A stretch of 58,995 nucleotides of DNA from JAQVEM01 sp964610315 (lineage in GTDB: Bacteria > Actinomycetota > Humimicrobiia > Humimicrobiales > Humimicrobiaceae), in contig CAZSVM010000017.1 of the NCBI GenBank assembly GCA_964610315.1, positions 1-58,995 on the forward strand, given 5' to 3'. Numbering within the stretch: the first letter of the stretch is position 1; the number at the start of each line of letters is the position of its first letter. Under the pieces are notes generated by a model. The model did no database searches, had not been told where the DNA came from, and saw only the letters and a list, made by a program, of their open reading frames with translations. Both the position numbers and the translations under genes were made by a program. Shown here in pieces: positions 53,835 to 58,995 of the stretch.

Positions 53835-54103
53835 AGTATACAATTCTCGCCGGCTGAAATTATGTTAAGGGTTGATAATCCAATAGGTAAGGAAATAGAA
53901 GAAGTTGAAAACCTGTTGAACCTGATTTTACTATCAATGTGGTCCCGGATACTATTAAAAATATAGTTTAATGCTTCTGCGAAGGCCCATGGGAAGTGCT
54001 TACTCTCGCTCTGAAGCAAAAAGGTAAAAACGCCAGCATCGCTATTATAAAGAATGGCGATGGGATTATACCATTGGTAAGGAGTATTAGAAATGAATGT
54101 TAA
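53835..54103 (+). pseudogene. Decayed lactate-racemase-like (LarA/DUF2088) gene
   Basis: One frame reads SPAEIMLRVDNPIGKEIEE... NLL, which fits the LarA-family segment RxDNPxxxEIEEx. After a +1 shift near 53920 it continues DFTINVVPDTIKNIV, the family's FxxNVVxD...IV segment. A TAA follows, then EGPWEVLTLALKQKGKNA and AIIKNGDGIIPLV, similar to the C-terminal part. So the remnant has at least one frameshift, one stop and an internal deletion. It ends inside the start of the kinase gene. LarA-like and FGGY-kinase genes often go together. Confidence 0.5.
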
Positions 54104-55619
54104 TGATAATGTATGTCTGCTTTCAATTGATATTGGGACAACTCGTGCCAGGGCTATGATCTATTGCCATGGTAAAGGAATCATTGGAGAAGAAGAAGAT
54201 AGCTATCCTACATATTATCCCCGACCGGGTTTTGTAGAACAGGATCCGGATGAAATATTTACTGTTGTTCTAAAAATAATCCTCCGTCTTATAGGTAATG
54301 TGTCTATATCACCACGGAGTATTACCGCAGTTGTTTTTGACGGTATCTGGCACAGCTTACTTCCGGTTAATAAAGAAGGTGATGCACTCTACCGTGCAAT
54401 CACCGGGGCAGATATGCGATCCATTGCACAGAATGAACAATTAAAGGCTTACCTGGATGCGGAGGAAATTAAACAGAGAACAGGATGTACACTTCACCCA
54501 ATGTATTTTCCTTCACGCCTCCTATGGTTTCGGGAGAAATTACCGGATGTTTACAAACAAACGGCCAGATTTATCTCTATTAAGGAGTATATTATCCATC
54601 ATCTCTTCGGCGGACGTGAGGTAGATAACTCTATTGCTTCCGGTACAGGAATATGGAATATACATACTATGAACTGGGATTTTGACTTCCTTAATGAAAT
54701 TGGTATATCCCCTGATTGTTTCTCAGAATGCACCGAACCTGTATCGTTTATTTCAAAAGGGATTAAGAAAGAATACGCTTCAGCTCTAGGGCTTATTGAG
54801 GGGACGCCGGGAATTATGGGAACAAGTGACGGAGCTTTTTCTCATCTTGGGAGTGCGGGAGTAGCACCAGAGAAAATGAGTCTCACTGTAGGTACTGCAG
54901 CAGCCTTACGCAGGTGCATCGACTCACCTCGTATCATTCCGGGATCCGAAGCCTGGTGTTACTATCTTGCTGACGGCAACTGGTTGCAGGGTGGTGTTAT
55001 ATTAAATGCAGGAAATGCTTTTCAGTGGTTTGCTGATAACTTAATGCCCATAGCTAAAACAAAAGGGGAAATATACAGAGAAATGGACAGACTTGCAGCA
55101 GGAGTACCTGCCGGAGCTGAAGGGCTGCTCTTTATTCCTTTTCTAAGTGGTGAACGTTGTCCTAATTATCGTCCCGATGCCAGAGGGGTAATTTATGGTC
55201 TTACTCTGGCTCATTCCAGGAGGCACCTTGCCCGTTCGCTTATGGAGGGTCTTGCATATAACGTATATTCTACTTACAAAATGCTGGTTCCTGAATCAGA
55301 AGTAGATGTGGTAGCCAGTGGAGGAGTCTTAAATTCACCCGTCTGGTTGGGAATTATTGCTGATTTCCTTGGTAAGACAATCTGGCTGCCCCAGGTAAAA
55401 GAGGTCGCCGCCTGGGGTGGTGTGATTCTTGGATTAAGAGCTATTGGCGCAATTTCAAATCTTAAAGACCTGCCAAACCTGGTTGACCTGACAGAAAAGC
55501 AAGAACCTGATCCAAATAGACGGAAATTCTACCGGAATATTATAAGTAGATACGAGCAACTTAACAGCGAAATCCATAGATTTGAGAGCAAAAAAAGCGA
55601 TAGAACGAAAAATACGTAG
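54093..55619 (+). CDS. FGGY-family carbohydrate kinase
   Basis: The N-terminal LLSIDIGTTRARAMIY and VEQDPDEIF, the mid GTSDGAFSHLGSAGV and LTVGTAAALR, and the late ASGGVLNSPVWLGIIADFLGKTIW are the FGGY nucleotide- and sugar-binding blocks of gluconokinase/xylulokinase-type enzymes. It phosphorylates a sugar or sugar acid with ATP; the exact sugar is not evident. 508 residues are normal. AAGGAG precedes the ATG. The decayed racemase-like gene upstream suggests a former sugar-acid pathway. Confidence 0.88.
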   Translation: MNVNDNVCLLSIDIGTTRARAMIYCHGKGIIGEEEDSYPTYYPRPGFVEQDPDEIFTVVLKIILRLIGNVSISPRSITAVVFDGIWHSLLPVNKEGDALYRAITGADMRSIAQNEQLKAYLDAEEIKQRTGCTLHPMYFPSRLLWFREKLPDVYKQTARFISIKEYIIHHLFGGREVDNSIASGTGIWNIHTMNWDFDFLNEIGISPDCFSECTEPVSFISKGIKKEYASALGLIEGTPGIMGTSDGAFSHLGSAGVAPEKMSLTVGTAAALRRCIDSPRIIPGSEAWCYYLADGNWLQGGVILNAGNAFQWFADNLMPIAKTKGEIYREMDRLAAGVPAGAEGLLFIPFLSGERCPNYRPDARGVIYGLTLAHSRRHLARSLMEGLAYNVYSTYKMLVPESEVDVVASGGVLNSPVWLGIIADFLGKTIWLPQVKEVAAWGGVILGLRAIGAISNLKDLPNLVDLTEKQEPDPNRRKFYRNIISRYEQLNSEIHRFESKKSDRTKNT

Positions 55620-55952
55620 GGTGCTATTGTTGATGTGGCTGATTATAAAAAAGATGACTACAATCTATCAATCTATATAACTTCAGTAGAATATCTCTAT
55701 AAAGAGAGGTTTAAATTAAAAACCAGTTTATGTATATATAGGAGTAGAAGAATACCCTGACCCATTTCAAGATTTATGGAACTATTATACAAATTTTTTT
55801 ATAGGAATATTTGAGAGCGGGAATAAGTGTTTTTAATATTATAATCTTGGATGGCTGCCCCGGGTTACAATAATCAATTAGTACTTTAATTTTATCTTTA
55901 AATTAAATTTAAAAATAAATATAATTTTAATTCATTGAATAAGGAGCAATAT
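55620..55952. other. Spacer with possible gene fragments
   Basis: No intact gene is visible. Short frames near 55630-55730 (VADYKKDDYNLS) and 55740-55830 (EEYPDPFQDLWNYYTNFF) look protein-like but are broken by stops and are not assigned. A short TGGCTGCCCCG near 55852 is shared with the repeat at 56519. Confidence 0.3.
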
Positions 55953-56501
55953 ATGAATATTTTAAAAACAGAAAGATTAATATTAAGAGCATTTTCTTAC
56001 GATGACTGGAAGGATTTATATGAATACCTTTCTCAAGAATCAGTGGTTAAATATGAACCATATAGTGTTTACACTGAAGATGCTTGTAAACAAGAAGCAG
56101 AAAAACGTTCAAAACAAGAGTCTTTTTGGGCTGTCTGCTTGAAAGAGAATAATAAATTAATAGGCAATGTATATTTTAAGCAACTAGAGCCTAAAAAATT
56201 TCTTACATGGGAAATAGGTTATGTTTTTAACCCTGTGTATTATGGAAAGGGTTATGCTACAGAAAGTTGCGGAGAACTTTTAAGGTATGGGTTTCAGCAA
56301 TTAAACGCACATAGAATAATTGCTACGTGTAATCCTAAAAACGTACCTTCCTGGAAATTATTAGAACGGTTAAATATGCGAAGAGAAGGACATTTAAGAA
56401 AAAATATCTTTTTCAAGTGTGACAAAAAAAGAAAACCTATTTGGAATGATACATATGAGTACGCAATGTTAGCAGATGAATGGTTCAATTTTAATAAATA
56501 G
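55953..56501 (+). CDS. RimJ/RimL-type GNAT acetyltransferase
   Basis: The start at 55953 is chosen because AAGGAG lies seven bases upstream. ILKTERLILRAFSYDDWKDLYEYL is the RimJ/L-family start, WEIGYVFNPVYYGKGYATESCGELLRYGF the acetyl-CoA loop and RIIATCNPKNVPSWKLLERLNMRREGHLRKN the closing block. It acetylates an amine, in relatives the N-terminus of a ribosomal protein or a small molecule. 182 residues. Confidence 0.9.
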   Translation: MNILKTERLILRAFSYDDWKDLYEYLSQESVVKYEPYSVYTEDACKQEAEKRSKQESFWAVCLKENNKLIGNVYFKQLEPKKFLTWEIGYVFNPVYYGKGYATESCGELLRYGFQQLNAHRIIATCNPKNVPSWKLLERLNMRREGHLRKNIFFKCDKKRKPIWNDTYEYAMLADEWFNFNK

Positions 56502-56518
56502 TAAATTTAGATTATCGT

Positions 56519-56562
56519 TCAAACTGGCTGCCCCGAGTAGCGAAATTTCGAACCAATTTTTG
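56519..56562 (+). repeat. Dispersed intergenic repeat, copy 3
   Basis: AAACTGGCTGCCCCGAGTAG ... TTCGAACCAATT aligns with the first 45 bases of the copy at 58790, sharing AAACTGGCT, the AG.G.C.AA block and GAACCA. The second part of the repeat is missing or too diverged to see. Confidence 0.35.
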
Positions 56563-56701
56563 TGTGAGTTAATTATTTTTAAAAAAATATTTAGTAATTT
56601 TAATATCTCTTAAATCTTTTTTTAAATAAAAAATTAATTTATCATCAATACTATTATTCTGCCAATTAATGATTTCTTTTCTTTCAGATTCTATAATTCG
56701 T

Positions 56702-57187
56702 TTAAAATATCTTTGCAATAAATCGCCAGCGTACCTTTTGCATATATTCCCTGTATTGATCGCCAAATTTCTGTAGAAGATATTCCTCTTCTTTAAGTGC
56801 AATTAACACAGCAAGTAAAGAAAATATAACTGATGGTATAAGCATCCATATAACTCCCCAGGCAATTGAAACACCAAAAAACGCAAGGATCAGTCCCAAA
56901 TACATAGGATGGCGTATTTTTGAAAATATACCTGTTGTAACAATTTTATCAATCTGTTGCGATTTATCATGCGCTTGCTTATGAATTCTGTGGCAATATA
57001 AATGTAACAAGAAACCGAAAGCAGCAATGAGGCCACCAATAATATTCGAATAAGGGGAAAGTGGTATTTTAATCCAGTTAAACACCTCGCCGAATGCTCC
57101 TATGATAAGTATGATTAAGAACCCAATTGAAAGAATAATATTAGGTTTAACAAGAAGAAAAAGGTTTATTGTTGTTTTCCATTTCAT
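56702..57187 (-). CDS. Integral-membrane methyltransferase (ICMT/PEMT-like)
   Basis: 161 residues with four membrane segments and the SAM-binding C-terminal pattern TGIFSKIRHPMYLGLILAFFGVSIAW ... EEEYLLQKFGDQYREYMQKV (RHPxYxG and EE). These are hallmarks of isoprenylcysteine/phospholipid methyltransferases. The substrate may be a phospholipid or small thiol. No clear ribosome site. The 57188-57446 spacer has no gene; two short copies of TGAGCA-xx-CGGTCA about 80 bases apart lie in it. Confidence 0.85.
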   Translation of the reverse strand: MKWKTTINLFLLVKPNIILSIGFLIILIIGAFGEVFNWIKIPLSPYSNIIGGLIAAFGFLLHLYCHRIHKQAHDKSQQIDKIVTTGIFSKIRHPMYLGLILAFFGVSIAWGVIWMLIPSVIFSLLAVLIALKEEEYLLQKFGDQYREYMQKVRWRFIAKIF

Positions 57188-57446
57188 GGATATTTTCTGT
57201 GTACAAAAATTTTATTAAAAGCATATAGATTGTATAATACATCAATTATAAATATATTTAAACAATAAAAAATAAAGTATCTAACTTATATTTATTTCAC
57301 TATTTTAGATTAATTAACATTTGGCTGAGCAGTACGGTCAAGATTATTATTAGCTAAAATCTTTAATTCTTGGTTCTGGGGTTTTAAGTTCGAATCTTGA
57401 ATCATTGAGCATTGCGGTCAGGTCAGACCATTATAACAATAAACAG

Positions 57447-58304
57447 TTATATCCCCACCTTCTTCAATGATTTATTTCTGATAATCCATTTAAGAAACCA
57501 ACAAATTATCATTATAAGAGTAAAGATAATTACCATTTTCCATGAACTTATAAAAGCTATTTCGTTCTGAAAATATATTTGAACCCATTTAAGATCTGTT
57601 CCAAAATTCTTGAGTAATATATTTAAGCTGAAAGCTATTACCATAAAACCTGAAACAGATACAACGGACAGCAGTATTTTCTGATGTGATAAAAAATACC
57701 TTAACAGGGGTAAAACTATAAAAGATAAGAGAAACATTCCTGGAAGGATAGAGAGTCCCAGAGTTGTATCAAAAAATGGTTCCGTATCTCGTATAAGGAA
57801 AATTGCCAGCTGGATAATAAAGAGAACAAAAACAAAATTCTGCATTCCGCTTAAAAGATTAAATAGTATTGTGTTTCGATAACCATAGGATGATTTAATA
57901 TTTTTAACAAAGCCTTTTATATCATTGTTTTCTATAACAGAATTTACGGGCCGCTTGTTCTCTTGTGCCTGAAAAAGCAAGTCAGAAATATCAAGCGACA
58001 CCTCTCTTTTTTCGAAAATGCTTAAAGTAGAATTTTCCAGTGCTGCAGTTATGCTTTCGTAGACCTCAAAATATTCGTCTTTCAGGTAAGAAGCATTTTT
58101 TCTGCGGGCAATTAGAAAAATGACCGTAAAACCTGAGGCAACTACAGCAAAAAGTATAAGTAATACAAATAATAAAGGTGTAGATGTTCTCAAACTGTCA
58201 TCCGGCCAGAGTACAAATATAAGAATTGAAGCAATAATAAATAAGCCTGTTAAGGAAAGTGATAATATTATGATCTTTTTTGATTTCCCGGTTAAAGATG
58301 TCAA
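57447..58304 (-). CDS. PadR-linked membrane protein
   Basis: 285 residues with two N-terminal membrane segments, a cytoplasmic middle of about 80 residues (VYESITAALENSTLSIFEKREVSLDISDLLFQAQE) and four C-terminal segments. No named family is certain; DUF1700-like proteins are encoded beside PadR genes in the same way. The start is TTG, sharing TTGA with the padR stop and with AAAGGAGG in padR, so the two are coupled. Confidence 0.7.
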   Translation of the reverse strand: MTSLTGKSKKIIILSLSLTGLFIIASILIFVLWPDDSLRTSTPLLFVLLILFAVVASGFTVIFLIARRKNASYLKDEYFEVYESITAALENSTLSIFEKREVSLDISDLLFQAQENKRPVNSVIENNDIKGFVKNIKSSYGYRNTILFNLLSGMQNFVFVLFIIQLAIFLIRDTEPFFDTTLGLSILPGMFLLSFIVLPLLRYFLSHQKILLSVVSVSGFMVIAFSLNILLKNFGTDLKWVQIYFQNEIAFISSWKMVIIFTLIMIICWFLKWIIRNKSLKKVGI

Positions 58305-58630
58305 TTTGATTCCTCCTTTAATACCATATCAACATTATTTTTTATAGTATGCCAAATAGCCTTAAATTTTTCTGATTCCGGCAAACCCATCTTGGAAATG
58401 CTGTAATATTTCCTTGGTGGACCCAATTTCGAAGGTTTCCTTTTTCCAATAAATAATCCTTTCTTTTCAAGCCTGTTAAGTATAGGATAAACCGTGGATT
58501 CATGGATATCTGAGAAACCATATTCTTTCAGCTTTTCCACAATCTTATATCCGTAACTTTCTTTTTTTTCTACAAGTACAAGGATACAACCTTCCAGGAT
58601 GCCTCTGATTAATTGAGTATTTTCTGACAT
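58301..58630 (-). CDS. PadR-family transcriptional regulator
   Basis: The winged-helix domain is clear: LIRGILEGCILVLVEKKESYGYKIVEKLKEYG, then ESTVYPILNRLEKKGLFIGKRKPSKLGPPRKYYSISKMG. At 109 residues it is a PadR-s1 type protein. It is likely to repress its own operon; an inverted repeat over the promoter fits. The ligand is not evident; such pairs often answer membrane-active compounds. Confidence 0.92.
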   Translation of the reverse strand: MSENTQLIRGILEGCILVLVEKKESYGYKIVEKLKEYGFSDIHESTVYPILNRLEKKGLFIGKRKPSKLGPPRKYYSISKMGLPESEKFKAIWHTIKNNVDMVLKEESN

Positions 58631-58653
58631 AATACCTTAACTATTACGTGTAA

Positions 58654-58694
58654 CATAGTAGTAAAATTATAACTCTGGTACTATGCGGTGTCAA
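58654..58694 (-). promoter_or_regulatory. Perfect-consensus promoter and PadR operator
   Basis: On the minus strand TTGACA (58694-58689) and TATAAT (58671-58666) match the sigma-A consensus exactly with a 17-base spacer. TACTATG (58679-58685 on the plus strand) and CATAGTA (58654-58660) form an inverted repeat flanking the -10 box, a good place for PadR to repress. The start of transcription would be near 58658. Confidence 0.8.
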
Positions 58695-58789
58695 GTAGTA
58701 ATTCTAAATTAGGGCTTATATAAATCTTAGTTGGAATCAGATTAGAGGGAATGTTCTACTGTTGAGTAAGTTGAAATTTACATAAGTAT

Positions 58790-58870
58790 AAACTGGCTAG
58801 GGATAGTGGACAAAGTTAGAACCAGATTATTGGGTTCAAACGGGAATATTTTTATACCAAAATTAAGTTT
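58790..58870 (+). repeat. Dispersed intergenic repeat, copy 4
   Basis: The best-preserved copy: AAACTGGCTAGGGATAGTGG, then TTAGAACCA, ending ACGGGAATATT. It lies in the spacer before the last gene start. Rest of 58695-58977 shows nothing else. Confidence 0.45.
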
Positions 58871-58977
58871 TTGCCTAAAATAATTAAATATAAAGAATTT
58901 GCATTCTCATAATAATCCTGTTTTAATCTATTGATAAGAACCTGCATCTTAATTTAAAAATATCTGGAGGTAAACAA

Positions 58978-58995
58978 GTGGATATCTGGAAATAT
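58978..58995 (+). CDS. Start of a gene cut by the window end
   Basis: CTGGAGG and a GTG seven bases on start a frame GTG-GAT-ATC-TGG-AAA-TAT that runs off the end. Nothing can be said about the product. Confidence 0.4.

Noticed and set aside
54069..54080. TACCATTGGTA as a third copy of the shared operator
   Set aside because: The four-base gap is missing and it lies inside the decayed gene; not counted.
55630..55730. Fragment resembling the C-terminus of a type I restriction methylase (DYNLS)
   Set aside because: Only a few residues match and no neighbouring hsd gene remains.
56569..56802. 77-codon minus-strand frame downstream of the membrane methyltransferase
   Set aside because: Its first half overlaps the methyltransferase in another frame, it has no ribosome site and no known motif.
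57326..57423. T-arm-like sequence (AAGTTCGAATCTT) and repeated TGAGCA/CGGTCA, possibly a tRNA remnant
   Set aside because: No acceptor or anticodon stem could be drawn, so no tRNA or pseudo-tRNA is called.
1..58995. CRISPR array, prophage, rRNA or insertion sequence
   Set aside because: No regularly spaced repeats, transposase, integrase, phage structural gene or rRNA sequence was found on either strand.

Overview
The window is AT-rich bacterial chromosome from a strictly or mainly anaerobic lineage. The signs are ferredoxin-linked enzymes, rubredoxin, a glutamate synthase split into separate subunits, an ECF-type importer with a MobB protein, arsenite methyltransferase, and lipid synthesis by PlsY. 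About ten proteins carry lipobox signals, and there is no outer-membrane machinery. Several genes start with TTG behind strong Shine-Dalgarno sequences (asnB, the MATE pump, the Cys-rich AbrB protein, the ECF S and T components, the membrane protein next to PadR). This fits a deep-branching monoderm group (Atribacterota-, Firmicutes- or low-GC Actinomycetota-like), but the sequence alone does not settle the phylum. I see no CRISPR array, rRNA, intact insertion sequence or prophage.

Layout. 0.3-8.2 kb: mixed accessory genes (ANT(6)-like nucleotidyltransferase, lipoprotein MsrA, a small ribbon-helix-helix protein with a probable operator, GNAT, a TylF-type methyltransferase broken by an in-frame TAG, a serine hydrolase lipoprotein, RfbA, asparagine synthase), then tRNA-Glu(CTC). 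8.7-16.3 kb: a GAF-ANTAR regulator, class II aldolase, and a five-gene glutamate synthase operon. That operon is preceded by a promoter overlapping a 20-bp palindrome and by a leader with an intrinsic terminator, so it looks like an attenuator. 16.4-27.5 kb: DUF72, a glycosyltransferase, PlsY, a SagB-type nitroreductase lipoprotein, a YxlEFG-like ABC exporter, a hydrolase, a condensation-fold acyltransferase, a MATE pump, and ArsM with a Cys-rich AbrB protein. 27.8-30.4 kb: SHOCT protein, CopB-type P-ATPase, rubredoxin.

30.5-36.0 kb is the most unusual part. A strong promoter, a molybdenum-cofactor (Moco) riboswitch and an intrinsic terminator precede a probable operon. It contains a lipoprotein resembling the sulfite-oxidase molybdopterin fold, an ECF S component, a second small protein of similar fold, two ECF ATPases, an ECF T component, MobB and a small kinase-fold protein. 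The simplest reading is a Moco-repressed ECF importer for molybdopterin or cofactor, or for a Mo/W species, which I do not recognise as a described transporter. At 41.6-42.7 kb there is a candidate client: an exported Moco-domain lipoprotein with its Cys ligand, next to a b-type-cytochrome-like membrane protein.

36-59 kb: TSUP exporter with MsrB, an ABC-2 exporter with its AbrB regulator, several lipoproteins, an HtrA protease, a C39-like lipoprotein, an ABC-class ATPase, a QueG-like Fe-S protein, a beta-propeller lipoprotein, a second copy of the serine hydrolase, a decayed lactate-racemase-like gene before an FGGY kinase, a GNAT, a membrane methyltransferase, and a PadR pair with a perfect sigma-A promoter. 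Intergenic spaces from 50.7 to 58.9 kb carry diverged copies of a short dispersed repeat.
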